From Xylocopa sonorina (lineage: Eukaryota > Arthropoda > Insecta > Hymenoptera > Apidae), in NCBI RefSeq assembly GCF_050948175.1, contig NC_135204.1:1355473-1419472 (forward strand): 64,000 bases of DNA, in the 5' to 3' direction. Of the stretch, positions 1 to 13,700 are shown piece by piece. The translations under genes and the position numbers were made by a program. Numbering within the stretch: the first letter of the stretch is position 1; every line of letters begins with the position of its first letter. The notes under the pieces are model-generated. The model saw nothing but the letters and a program-made list of their open reading frames with translations, was not told the origin of the DNA and did no database searches.

Positions 1-1657
1 AGGAAAAGAAAAGAATGGCCTCCTTAACAGAAGAACGTGGCATATCCCTATTCTTTTTGAACGACCTACCAATGACAACGCAGCTCCCAACTAGCAGCCG
101 TTCGTAATAATATTTCGTAATTTAGCGTAAAGCTCAGGCAAGCGAATTCGTCCGTTAAAGAATCGCAATCGAACAAGCTCGATGTCGAAACGTTCACGGG
201 ACACGCTACGTAGGAGTTAATTAATCGATAACGGATCGCGTTGTACCAGCGGTGTTCGACGGTTCTCCCGGCGGCCGACTTTCTTCGTACGGATCACAAG
301 CCAGATCGTCCTAAATCAGCACGTGGCCTTCTCCGCGTCCACGTGTTATTAGCCGGCCGAAAATGTTAGTTTCGACGAAACTTTCTTCGGCCGTTGCATG
401 CGTCGTATCGAGCGCCGCGAGACGTGCCTCGATCCACAAAACGCTTCATCTGAATCTCGTCGTGCTCCACATACGTAACGATCCACCGAGCGCGATCGAG
501 CACCGGTTCAATTAACGATTACCGACACGATTACCAACTACGATTGCCAACGCGGTGACCGCGCCAATGGCGGGAAAAGGAGACGAAGCACGCGCAGTGG
601 CGTCGGTGGATCGCCGTTCCTCGCGTGGAGAACGTTTCTACGGGCGAGCGCGTGGAAATTTTTTGCGATCCAGGAATCGCCTCGACTGCCAATTTCCGAT
701 CAAATTGGCATTCCGATCGCGCCGCGCGGGCACCGATCGTTCACCGTTTGCCGGCTGCTGATTACAAAACGCACGATCACACGCACACGCGCGCGATCGT
801 CCGCGATTACAAAATATGCGCGCGTCGTTTGCCAGAAATGAAAGGAAAAATAGCCATCACAGGCGCCACCGTGGGGTTTTTCATCGATTAATATTGGAGC
901 TCGGCACGAAACCGGCGAGGATTCGCGATCACTGGCCAAAAGAACAAGGGGAAAGTGTGTACAAGACGTGGGAAACGTGTTCGGCATTCCTGGCGGATTG
1001 AGGAACGAATTTTGAAACGAACAAGCCACGATGATACCGTCTATGTAAGATAATACCGTACGGTGGCCTTCGGGAGGCGAGGCGAGGCAATTGGTAGAGG
1101 TAACGTTTGCTCTTTAGGAAGTCGAAGAGCTAATAAGCGCGCGTCTGATAGAGTTTGAAATTTTTTACGAGTTAGATTTAGCGGTAGGCTTCGTAAATTG
1201 ATTTTAAGCCGCTGCTCCTTTCATTTGCACTTCTTCCTCTGTGGTAACGCGTAATACAAATATAATAACGATAGAACTAGTAACATACGGAATTTTTTCT
1301 AAACACAAAAAATATCACGTTTGCTGAACAAGTTTAACTCCGAACGAGAGGCGTTGGTGAGAGGCAAAGGTTTGCAAGGAAACAATACGTTCCTTTCCTG
1401 CGACCATTAACCTCTTCGAACCGCGCCGACACATGCGCGTGCGTTTGGTTTTCAAATTAAATTCACAACGATTAAAAGTGCAAATACGCCGGAAACAGAC
1501 TTCTTTCTTTTCTCATCATAAAATATTGGTCCCTGAAGAATCAACGAACAAGTTACCATTAGCGGGTGCAGTCTCGCGAGCGAACGCGTCACGCTGCGCC
1601 GTAAAGCATCGATTGCTAAAGCAGCAATAATTTTGAAATATTTTCAATTTTTTGCAG
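1..1657 (+). other. Intron of the bestrophin gene (3' part)
   Basis: This stretch lies directly 5' of the first bestrophin exon in the window and ends in a pyrimidine-rich TTTTTTGCAG acceptor at 1648-1657. The exon expected next upstream should encode the conserved FYV...RWW region, and I could not find that in any frame here. The short open frames at 555-1029 are in all likelihood fortuitous in CpG-rich DNA. Two CACGTG E-boxes lie around 321-345; otherwise I see nothing to annotate. Confidence 0.7.
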
Positions 1658-1787
1658 GACGAGAGAGGGAGGCTGATGAGGAGAAACATCGTGAGGTACG
1701 CGGTGCTCGCGTATGTCATCACGCTGCAGAGGATTTCGTTGCGCGTTAAAAGGCGATTTCCGACGCTTCAACACATCGTAGACGTTG
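1658..1787 (+). CDS. Bestrophin coding exon A (cytosolic helices after the first TM pair)
   Basis: The exon follows TTTTTTGCAG and begins in phase 0 with DERGRLMRRNIVRY. It encodes 43 residues plus one base and ends in KRRFPTLQHIVDV(G). The DERGR..MRR..RY and RVK.RFPTL.H.V..G signatures are characteristic of bestrophins from worm to human. The donor used must be G|GTCAGT at 1787/1788, because only that joins GAC GTT G to GT CTT ATG and keeps the V-G-L reading. A stronger-looking GTGAGT lies four bases further on but would shift the frame. Codon use is GC-rich, like the other exons. Confidence 0.95.
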
Positions 1788-4700
1788 GTCAGTGAGTTAG
1801 TTACTTTTCTTATTTCTGCGCATTTCGTATGATAGGAGACCGTCGCGAGAGAACAATGACTTTGTTCTCGTAACGCGAAAAACGCGATCGAGAACAAGAA
1901 ACGACATATTCACACTTCCACTCGTGTTAGCATTTTTTCTTCTTTAAACTATTTCGTCTATTGTTGTCTACGTTTGTACACGGACGTTACGTAAGGTCCT
2001 TCCAGCAGGCTGTGGTATTAAAAGTCGTTACTTTACTTTCTACGCGAATGATCGTATGTGTTATTCACCGTCTAGGCGTTCCGACTACGATCGACCGGCA
2101 AATGTAATAGAATCGAACCCATCATCACGATGAACAATCGATAAATAGTCGTGTTTCGTTAAAGTATATAAACTGTTCAATGCAAAGTACATTTTGGTAG
2201 CGAACGTAGGATACGGCTAGTATATACGTCGTGCTTCCTTGCCGATTATTGTTACCTCAAGGACGTGCAGCCAATTAACAGACACGCCGCTCCTACACAA
2301 CTAAACGCTCGTTATGGTAACAAGGACGATTTAATGACACTTGTACGCGAATACTTTCCCAAAAAAAGATGTCTGGCGTCGCCAAGATTTTTGGCATTCC
2401 CTCGAGGAATTGCAATTAGTTCTTGATAAGTGATATATGTATATGTTATCCATTGTGTGATAAGTAGCATTGCGCTCGCACGGCGAAACCGTTATTTAAT
2501 CGAAACCGAGCCATATGTCGCGTTGTATCCTCGCGTCTGGCGATCGCTCCAAGATTTACAACCTATGCACTTGTAATAGAAACGTTATTCATACGGGCGC
2601 TTCGAAGTCGTTAACGCTAATATTTACCTCGCGCGCGTTTCGACACTTTCGTTCCGTAGTTGAAAACCGTGAAGGAACGCGCGGAATCGTTTTCGCTCCA
2701 GCCTTGTTATCGACTGAGCGAGTCAACAGGTATACGGGCTTTGAGCTATTAGTAAACGATATGTATTCAAAACTCTGATAATTATGTAATCTATTTGGAG
2801 ATTACGAACAACTCCTTAAGTCTGGTTCACATTCGCATCGTTGAATTTAAGCAGTTCATTTCAGACTTGTACGTTCACGCTTATTAACCGAGCGAGCTTT
2901 CATTTCGTTCGGTTGAATTCGAACAACTTGAAATCACTCGACTAACGAGAATCTGTTATTTCGCTTCAATGAAATAGCTGCTGGTGCTTCGGGCTAAGTT
3001 AAGGTTCATTCAACTCAATTCCCTCCCCTTGGCACAGTTAGATACACTTTGAACGGTGTCGAGTCGGATTTAAATTCGGTTATCGAACAGTCCTCGAACT
3101 CGAACTCGTCCTTTGAACAATGTCTGAATTTAAATGAAAAAATTTGTACGTATCGTTCGATCTTGAACCTGAAATTTCATTAGAACGTCCAAGAAAGATA
3201 GACCTCAGTCTGGTGACCATTCGTCGCAGTTAAGGTAAAGTACCATTAATTACTCGCGTTAGGAAACTGAGACGCGATTCGAGGGAACTTGTAACAATTT
3301 TCCACAGTTACGCTTACGGTATCCGTAAGGTGAGCAGAAAGAGGCCGTTTCTCGGGACGCAGAAGAAAGGTACGGGCGTCCGCCGTTTTTATCAATCGGC
3401 GGCGACGGCAACGAGGATGCTCGTGTTGACTAGAAATAGCGTGCATTTTTCAGCGGCGGGTTCCGCGAATCTTCCATGAACATGAGCGCGCACTCGGCTC
3501 CACGGCAGCCAAGGAAATAAGTGATGGTCGCGACGGCAAGAAACGATTAGCTATTAGCGTTAGCATCGCGCAGGAGAGTCACGAAAGAAGCACGCGGTCG
3601 CTCGGTACCGCCGTGAAAGAATCTCGCGAATACGGTCCTCAAATCTGTTGTACGTCGAGTTCGAGAACGAACCTGGCTTCGTGTAACGACAACGTTGCGG
3701 ATCGTCGCGTGAGAACTCCATCAATAATTCATACAACGAAGATGCAACGCGTTTCTCGAGCTTTGAGAAGAAACGGAAACAGTATCCGAAGTGGCACCGG
3801 AGGTCGATTCTAAGTAAACGCGCGACATCTAACATGGCCGGCCGGCTCGGCGGTTCGAAGTACATATGTATAATAACTGCAGTTTCCTCGTGGTTATGCG
3901 TGGTTATTGTGTCATTGTTTATGATCGTTTAAATCAAACGAGGTGCGTATCCGTGATCTTGAAATGTGGCCAAGTTGGAGGACGGGCAAGAGTGAGTCGA
4001 GTCTTTGGTAACATTATGAAGAATGCTGTCTCCTCTTTTATTGGTTGATATTTTAACGATATGTTAAGTCTGTGACATCGAAAAACACGTTTCTTTGTGG
4101 TTTTTAATTCAATTCAGACTAATATTTCTTTCGTGCTTCGATGAAATTCTTCTCCTGGATATTTAAATGTAGTGTTTGATATGGGCACAGAGTCGTAGGC
4201 AAGACGTTCGAAATTTACAAAATTGAAAATTTGCATAAAGTAGCAAACATTGCAACGTTCTATTTATAGCGTTCGATCGTGCTCGCATTTAAGAAAAGTC
4301 GGCTACGTTCTCGTGCGATCCTTCGGAAATGCAACGAGTATTCCACGCGTAACAGTACTAAAGCGCGCGTACAGCAGATTTTAGAGCACTTAAATTGCAA
4401 ACGATTCTATTTACCAGTCGCATCGCAACGTAACCGTTATGGTCGTTGACTTTCGTGGAACCTTGCGAAAGACGCGGATGCAAATCTGAAACGTTGACAC
4501 GGAATCTGGTGTAGAACGGCGAAAAATATTTCGAATGCTTCGTCGATCTTTCGTCGAACACCGGCCAACGGTTCATTGTCAATTTTATCAGTCGCTGATA
4601 AACACGGCTCGTTAATTGTTTTCGCGGGAACGAGAAACGCTTGCCGTTTACGCGTTTAATTTTAGAATATTACGCTGGTAACGCTAACGAAAGCTGGTAA

Positions 4701-7700
4701 CGTGTACGCAACTAGGTGTGAGAGAGACTATTAAAACGTCGGAGAGGAATTCCGCGAAGAATCTTCACCGATCGGTCACTGTTGTCAACAATGATGAGTA
4801 ATCTGCGACCAACCGAAGTTACGCGCATCGACACCGATCAAATGAAATATAACAAATGATGTAATCGTTCAATTTCTCGTGAGTGAAATATTCGTTGGAC
4901 AAAGTTCTTTTTTTTCGTGATACCTTGCACCCTCGTTTCCGACGTAAGTGGCAATTTTCATAGGGATACTGATCGCATACATTATATCCTATTATCAATC
5001 GAGTAGTGACTCATATTTAGTCAACGAGTAATTTTTCTACGTTTCATATGTGCATTTTAATAGTGTACCACGTCAGGTTCACACGTCATTACTTGCGTGC
5101 CTATTTTATATGGAGATATCCAAGATTAAAGGAAACGTTGGCACAAGTGCATTGAAGAAAATTTTGATCGCACCACGCGGATGATATCCGCAGTATCGGA
5201 AAGGAGGTTAGATTAGCGGGTTAAATTAGCGGGAACATAATAAAGTAAATTCTGATAACGTAATAAAAGCAACGAATCGTGAAACGCGACGGCAGGCGGA
5301 GACGAGAGAAAGACGAGTGGGCGTAGTTAGAATCAGCGAAACGTGCCAATTGCAGGAGGGATCGCGATCTGGAAATTGCAAAATGCTAGCAGAGACGAGA
5401 GAATCTCGCGGAGCTGGGTCGTCCGTGGCGCGCGGCGTGGTAAATCGAACGGCTCGCCCCGCGCCGGCAGGCAATTTTCACGTGCGTCCGGGTAATTTTC
5501 AAGAAGCGAGTCGAGACCGCTTAGAAACGCGGAGCGCCGGCGCCAGTTCCTCGTCCTTTTCCTTTTCCCTGCTGTCGGGCAGCAGGCTCGTTTTGCTCGT
5601 GGTGGCCAGTCGGCCGGACCAGCGCATCGTAGTTTCCCATCTATTCCCGGAGCCGCGTTACAACGAGCTTCTCTTCTTGCTACCTGCCTCGTGGCCACCG
5701 CTTTTTCTATACCCGCGGCCCGCGCTCGATCTTTCTCCCCTTCCTCTTCGTGTTGCGTCTAAAAATATCCCGCTGGTAATTATACCCCATCTAGAGGACC
5801 GATACTGCGCCATTTGATAAGATAATCACCGACTGTCTTCGATTTCCGCGCGTACTCCGATTCTCTCTTCTCCCTCCGTACGCCGCGCCACGCCTCTCAT
5901 TGATTTTCACCGTTACCGTCATTCTCTTCTCCATCCGAGGCACCTACGTATCGTGTGCCCTGTTAATTCGACCGCTTAACGACTTAAGGAGAAATTGCCA
6001 ACGTACTTGGGATATGCGGGATTACCCGGTTTCGTTTACAATTCTACGATTCCACATGGTCGACTGTATCGGTATGCGGTAACCAGGCGAATGGGACACG
6101 AGTACAGACTGCGTTTAAATATAGCCAGACGTAACGAGTGCTATATTCTACCTCCGGCCCCTGCTGGCGATTGGCTAGGCCAGCGAGCGCATCTCGTCTG
6201 ACTCGCGAGAGTGGTAGCCGTCATCGCGATCGTTCGCCGTCGTCATCCTCGTAGGCCACGGTTACCGCGTAAGAAACTCGAAAACCCGTTTCCTCTTCTT
6301 GGTCGCACCACTCGGCACCGCGGGTCGCGCGTACATCCATCGTCTCCTCGGTCGACCGTAATACGCCGCACGCGCGACCCATATTTAGCACAAATTATTG
6401 TCCTGGCCAGAGTTTCTCCGTTACTACGCTGGCCAATCGGTCGACGCTGTCCACGATGCGCAAGAAAATAATTACCTTCTCGAACTCGAGAGGTGTCAAC
6501 GCCCGTGGAAGATGAACGCGATGCGGTGGCCCCAAGGCTACCGATGGGGACGGAAGTTCTCGACTGTCACTCGCAAACCGTGAATCGTTACAAGAAAAGC
6601 CTCTTATCCGCGGAAATGATCGATGGCCGAAAATTAGGGGAACGCTAGCACTGGCCCACTGGTTTTGCTTTCTTTAACTTTTCACGGACAGTTATAACGT
6701 CGTTTATTAGAAGAAATTAGAAGAAAATTAGAAAAAAATTAGAAGAAAATACGTTGGGATTCAGGCAGTCTTAAGGAAATCTTATAGCCTTTTATAGGTA
6801 AATAAAAAAAGTAATCAGAAAACACCAGCTGCCAATGTGTGTATTTTTGATAGTATTTTTTCTGTGCAACATCAAGCTGAATTCTTGATAATCCAGCATT
6901 TTACAATAATTGGAATATCTGCGTTATTATTATAATATAAACGGGTTTTAACCGGCAATTGCTTCAAAATATACATACTCAGCAGAAGTCGAGAGTTCCC
7001 CTAACGCACAAATACTTTTTTCAACCCCTGGATCCGTATAATCTGCGGATATATAAATTTCTGATTCCCATTTAGGATCCTGATTTCATGTGATCACGTG
7101 ACTGGAGCGTAATCCATTGATTAACTCGGCGATGACGAACAGCTAAAACGGCTCGACCTGTGCGAATAACAAGCACGTTTTCATGTTCGTCTATTGCTTA
7201 TCCGTGGGTCTACTATTCCCGGAAGTGTTACGTGTCGCGACGGAACGGAGCCGCTCGGTGAGACTCGGAACGACATTTTTCACGTTCGAAAGTAATCAGC
7301 TCCGGGTGTCGCGCGCCTCAAAGTGTTTGTTATAGTTTCAAATGTGGGTAACGGTAAAATTTAGAGCTGTTTACAAACGTCCCCGTGAACTCCTCCTACA
7401 AGCAAGAAGCTCGATGAATGCACGGGGAGAGAATAGAGTAAGGTATGCAAGAATCGATCGCACCGTGTAATGTTCTGCGGGAGACAAAAATCACCTTTGA
7501 TCGATCCTCATCTATTCTCACGATCGGCAATGAATTTCACCGATCGGAACCTTCGGTGGTCGGCCGATAGTGAAATGGTTAATAACGCGTCGTATCGGTG
7601 CATGTGCTCGCGAATAATCGCGAATAGCCGAACGTACACGCCTTCGCGAGGCGGGCGTGGGAAGGCCGATTTTCTCTTCGCTGGCCAGCTCTATTGGCAG

Positions 7701-10700
7701 CCAGGGCGCATCCGTGGCTCGCGTGTGCCCGCAATGATTTAAACTCGCCCCCTTCTAATTTCTTAATCAGTAGCCGGTTACACCGGCGCCAGGCGTCGAG
7801 ACACCGTGCTTGGCTGCCCGTCCAATCACGCGCGCCAAAAACGCGCGTATCGTGATGTCGCGCGACCAGAAAGCTCATCAAGTTCAGTGTCAACGGGTTA
7901 GTTCGCGGCTCCGGTGGATTCGAAACGCGGTTTCACCGTGCCCCCCCCCCCTTTCGTGTTCCACGTTGTGGAGTAAGCTTAAAGGCGTACGATCTGGACT
8001 CGGGAAGACTGGTTTCTTCTCTCCGAAGGATGCTTTTCAGTGTCGGTCCAGCGTGGTGAAGCGGACAGACAAGGATGAGAAGAGGGAGAGACGAGGTGCA
8101 CGGTTGATTTTTTACCTTCGCGACGACCTTGCCAGCCGTGCAAGGATCTCCGCGTTTATTGAACCCGAACAAGCGATTCTCCTCTTTTAGCCTGTTCTGC
8201 ATCCGACCGCTCCCTACCTTCTTCCTTCGCTTATCTTCTCCTTCGGCTGGTGCTTTCGAGAGATAAACATCCTTCAGAAATGAGCGTGGATTCTTCTTAT
8301 TCGTCTCGTCTCGCCAGTCGGTGAACTCGATTCGCCGCCCGCGTAATTTTCTTACACGTCCGCCATTGGTCGCCGCCCTGCGATCGTTTCTGAAAATCGA
8401 GCCTCGCTGCTCGTCGCTCTGGGCAGCTGTTACCCGTTACGTCCACGTACATGCTTGAATGCTTTAAATGATAATGGAGCATCGTGTTTACTCGCGCCGC
8501 GACATTTTATCGTCTTTATTGGCCGATCGATCGCATCATTGCTCAAGATCGCAACGAGCACGCGCACAGTGCGTTGCACCGGTTTTACATTCGACTTGAA
8601 TTGACTACGTCCGATTCGTTGGTTGCCGACTTACGTACAAGCGATGCAAATAACTCGCGTCAAGAACCGACCGGCGTGCATGCGAATGTTTTCGTAATTA
8701 ACGTCGATTTCGTCTCGTTAGCAGCTATTGATCGCGTGAAGTAATATCGACGATGCTCTTCTAGAACGCGCCGCGTCACTGTGAGGTCGACTGCTTAGAC
8801 GAAGATCCAATTGATCTTAAACCCAAGATTCTTATTCTTCTTTCGTATTTATGCCACTGTTACTTTCTCCATATATCTACAAATTTAGGAATCAGCAGCG
8901 TCCATATTTTTTCGTTCGATTCGAACGTTGAGAAGCGCTATCGCAGTCGGTATTCGATATCGACAAAAAAAAATGAATTTGGAAGTATACCATATACTTT
9001 TCCATGCTATTTGCGTTTTCTGGTCTGAAACCTGGCGGAGTACCGAGCGTAAATTACGAAACGGGCAACACCCCGGTTCGCAACCTATCCGCAAATCGGA
9101 CGATCGTATCACCGTAGCCGCGTCCCCGCCTATTCGATTCCGGCGTTTATATCGATCCCACGAGCGAACCATAAAAACCCGTGAAAGCGGCCATAAATCA
9201 CTATCACGAGCGACGATATTTGCGCGCTTTCGAAAAATTTCGTTCGTTTCGAGCGGATGGAGTCGTGTATATTTTCGCGCGAAAATCGCCAACTGTGACG
9301 TGCGAAAGCGACCGAGTTTCGCCAAGCTCGAACAAACCTCAGATATTTCCGCCAAACCGGGGAAAACCTGACCGTGCGCGCGATCCTATATATTTCCTGG
9401 TATTTGCTTCTCTCGCCCTGTCAAGAATTCATTGTCACGTGACAACACGCGACGAGCTGATTTTTAAACACTTTTTACCACGTGTTAATTTATAACAAAG
9501 TACCCGAAATATGTTGTTAAGGTTGATTAAATATTAGACATTTTTTATATCCTATCATCGAATTCTATCACTCGATATATTGGAATTTTTATTCAAGGAT
9601 ATCGTTGTATTGTATATCTTTGATTTGCTAAGTTTGAGACCCAATTTAGTAAACGCATTAAGGGTGCGCTCCCAATACCGTATTCGCGACGTCGGCATGA
9701 GTCACGCGATGAGTTATCGCTGGCGACTCTCTCAGTTGCAAATTCATTGTATAGAAGCCATGTGACCATGCGATTGCATCAAGGTCGTACGCACCGAATA
9801 AAGAACCGATTGCATATCGATACGACCGGTAGAACGACCTACCGTTCCGTCCGTATGCAACGATCGTGTTACATCTACAATCGAGTTTCGATCGTATCGA
9901 CGCTCGAACATTTCCATCAATTTGAAATTAAAAATGATCAATCAGTGAGCAATCAATTTCGGGTCATGTTACAGACTTTTGTAACAGAGGTAATCGTTAA
10001 AAGTCCTCTTGATTCACTCTCGATTTTGACCAATTAGAGTAGAGTTTACCAAGGAGCAGAAACGAAAAATCGGAAGTCGAGACGATCGTTATTCGCAAGA
10101 GAGATATCGCCGCGATGGCCACATTCGTATCAGTGGCAGTTTACGCGGCTCCGTTTTTACGATTAAGGTCATTGGTATGGCGCACGAAAGTAACATAAAT
10201 ATAATGTGCCACCAACATATAATAACGACGCATGTGTCGATGCTCGCATTGCTTCATCACCGACTACTTGTCGTTCGCACACAGAAAGAAGCGTCGCGGT
10301 CTTTCTTTATCATTTTTTTCTTTTCGACAGTCCATGATCCTAAGCTTCATTACGGATATACCGTGCGAACGCGTTCGCGTCTCCGACTCTGACAATAAAA
10401 AGATTCCCCCCAGAGAGAAATTATCGCGTTCCCGTTAGCCGATCGGCTACCAATCGAGCATAGTTACGATGCTCGCCGCGGCCGCTGTGACTTTTATAAG
10501 ATCGTTTTTTCGCGATCGTACACGATCGTTAAACTGCCTCCCTCGGATAAACTCTGAAACGGTCGCGTTCCGTCCATAAAATACGAAACGTCGCGTAATA
10601 CCTCGACGGTCGAGCTATCGCCGCAACGCTACCTACGCATCCTAGGTACCTAACTACGTATGTACGTATGCGTACATACGGGCGCATATGTGACTGGATA

Positions 10701-13700
10701 TGGCAAGAACGTCGCTCCTGGTTTATACAAGGTGTTTCGATACGATAGAATACATACTCTTAATTGGCTGAAAGAGCTCGTAAAGAAGCGACAGAGAAAG
10801 GGAGAGAGAGAAATGGAGAGAACGAAAAAGAAAAGAATCTTAACAAAGATAACGTGTTTCAACCGTGTAACTCTGGTTACGCCAAGCATCTAATAAGTAC
10901 GCGTATGCGGCATAATCGTGTAAGAAAGTAACAGCTTGCGAAATCGACGGTTATTTATGAAAGGTGTTTTCTCACAATTTTTTCCACCTATTATTTGCCG
11001 CGCGTCTCTAAGGAAGCATATCGATTTCGAGGCCAGTTATTAATTACCCAGCACTTTGAAATCCCCAGGCATTAAATATTACACGATAATAGCTCCGAAA
11101 CGATCCACATATCCACGTGAGTCTCATTTCGTAATGCGAAAAGGTGGATTGCAATCGAGTGATAATGCAATCGAAGGATTATTATCGCTTGATGTCAATC
11201 GATATTGGCATCGGTCGATGAAACAAGTGTTCTCTTTAAACTTTTCTGGAGGTTCTTGTCGACTTCCATTTCTTCGTCGAAACCGCCTCGAAAATGTATC
11301 GCGGAGCCGCGTCGAGATTTCTATGTCTAATGTTGTTAATTGAGCTCGTAACGCTGTTTCGCTTCTGGAAATATTAGCTGAAAATTACGTAATGACACAC
11401 GTAATGCGAATCACGAACGGAAACGTGCAACTTGGCATTCCTTCGACGAGCATTCGGTTTCCTTTCGGGAATCTATGGCCTATATTTCACGACGTTATAG
11501 CCGATTAGACGTCCGACACGTTCATCTAAAGGAGGAGACAAGCTAACCTCTTCCACGTGTTTCGTGTTTACGTGCGCGTCACGTGAGCAACCGTGGGGAA
11601 TTATATAATCGTGGCTTTACCAGCTGATAAACGATAGTCCTTTCTTTCTCTGTTGTCGACGAGCACCTCTATTTAGAATAGAAGTTCAGCTGTTGGGACT
11701 TATCCACATTTAGAGGATATTTAAAGATCACAAGTGTACAATGTTTAAAACTTTTTTATACTTCTTTATTCTAGATAATACATATCGAGTTTGCGGTGTA
11801 AGAAGCTTTTCTACTCCGACTCGTTGCGCTCAAAGAAACATACTTGTACTCTTAAATTTCCGCCCTTTTTAATATCAGAGTAGATTCAGTGACGATTTCC
11901 TTTAAAACTTGACAGAAATTCCAACAATACATGCCAATTATCTGAATTCGCACTGCTCGTAGACTGTTACAAGATTCATCCACCAGGTTGCGCACGAAGA
12001 TTAAATGTCCCAAGATACGTCCATTATTACGTCCGAGCTACGACAGACCGCGAACATAGATCGAAAGCTCCGAGAAGTTTCGCGTGCATTTGCATGCACG
12101 TTACGAGCGTACGGCTACGCAGCGGCGGATATACGCGCGAAAGTCGCGCTCGGAGGTTCCGATCTCTCGATAACACGGCACGTACTCATACGTGTTCGTT
12201 GATTAACGAATCGCGGATGAATTTGAGCACAGAACATGGCATTAACTCTTATCGCCGCCTCGATTACGACGGGGCTTCTAGTCACGTTGCTGCGCGCACC
12301 AGGATCGATGGACAACAAAGAGGACGTTCGTTACATTCGATGCATCGTATTCATCGAATACGTAAAGAACATAAGAACGCATCATCTATCTGTATTTACG
12401 ATCTGTCGACGATCCGTCGCCAACTTTGATAATGCCTAGCTAACAAATGAATAATAATGTTCGATTTCCAAGTTTTTGCGGTTTATAATTAATCGAAAGT
12501 TCGAAGAGTATATTTCCAGATGTTTTATATATTTAATATATTTAAATTTATATAGCGTTAAAAAAAAAGGACGCGTGGGAAATCTACCCAAGCCAGATAT
12601 CAATATTTATGTAACCACCTAGTGAACACGCAATGTAGCAATGCCGAAAGAATTCCATGCAAAATATATAGAAATGAATAAATAATATTCAATCCAGTGT
12701 TTCGATTAGTTGAAAAGTTTCACCGTTCTCACAGTGTACATCGCGAATGAATTTCTATCGCTACTGCTATATGGTACGGCTGGTGTGTCTCAAAGTCAGC
12801 CGTGGTGAAAAAAGAAAATGGTTAAATAGTGCGACGATCATTTTCGAAATAAATCGTTCTCCATTGCGACAAGATCAATCGAAGAACGTTACCCATGTAA
12901 GCGAGAATTTGGCAATAGTACATTCGGTGAAAGTTAGCGAGAGATCTCTACGATACTTAGTACAGTTTGATCCTGTCGGTCGAAAGTCTGAAGACGGCAG
13001 AGTGAAAATGACGCCGAACAATGTTCCGTTCCAGGTCTTATGATGGAATCGGAGAAGAAAATCTTCGAGATGATGAACAAGAAGGCGGCCATGTCGAAAT
13101 ACTGGATGCCACTGGTCTGGGCGACGAACATCATTAACAGGGCGAGGAGGGAGGCGTTGATAACCAGTGACCAAGTAGTGCAAACCCTCCTGGTCGAGCT
13201 GAGCGACATCCGGAAGAGGCTTGGCGCGCTGATTGGTTACGACACAGTTTGCGTCCCCCTCGTTTACACTCAGGTGAGTATCGGCGATACGTTCCGTAAA
13301 TCGTGTCGAACACGTGTCGCAGTTAATATCCTGTTAATATTCACTACCGGGCGTAAATCGGCGTGTTATACGAGAATGTGAATGCGGTTAAACGCGGGAC
13401 CCGCCGGAAGGCAAACAGCGCTCGCCGGAACAACGTACGCCGGTCGAAGAGTAAGGTTACGAAGCCTGCCTTTTGTCGACGGCGTCGCAAAAAGTTGAAG
13501 ATTCAATCGAGCCGCGTTTTCTCATTCAGAAATCGTCGTTGTTTATTCGTGATTGAGAAACGACGAGCGGCTTTAAACGAAACGTCTTCATCCAGAGACG
13601 ATCCTCTCGTCGCTTCGATACTCTGTCGACGGTGCGCGGCACGAGCTTGCGTAACTCGTCATTCCCTCGTTAACTGCACAATGCAACATTCCACGCTTCC

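Larger units (their letters stand above)
1788..13034 (+). other. Large bestrophin intron (11.2 kb)
   Basis: The intron runs from the GTCAGT donor at 1788 to the CCGTTCCAG acceptor ending at 13034. I found no nested gene. It contains a GC-rich stretch at about 5300-6600, an A-rich tandem repeat at 6706-6750, a C11 run at 7941-7951, and a partly palindromic motif at about 10656-10680. There are three TCACGTGA palindromes at 7094-7101, 9435-9442 and 11579-11586, and an octamer-centred palindrome at 12083-12100. The longest open frame (5317-5817, +) has no recognisable domain and is treated as chance. Introns of this size before a 3' coding cluster often carry enhancers, which is an inference here. 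Confidence 0.75.

Noticed and set aside
5317..5817. 166-codon frame inside the large bestrophin intron
   Set aside because: GC-rich stretch with an antisense frame of similar size; no motif and low-complexity Ser/Leu/Pro content.
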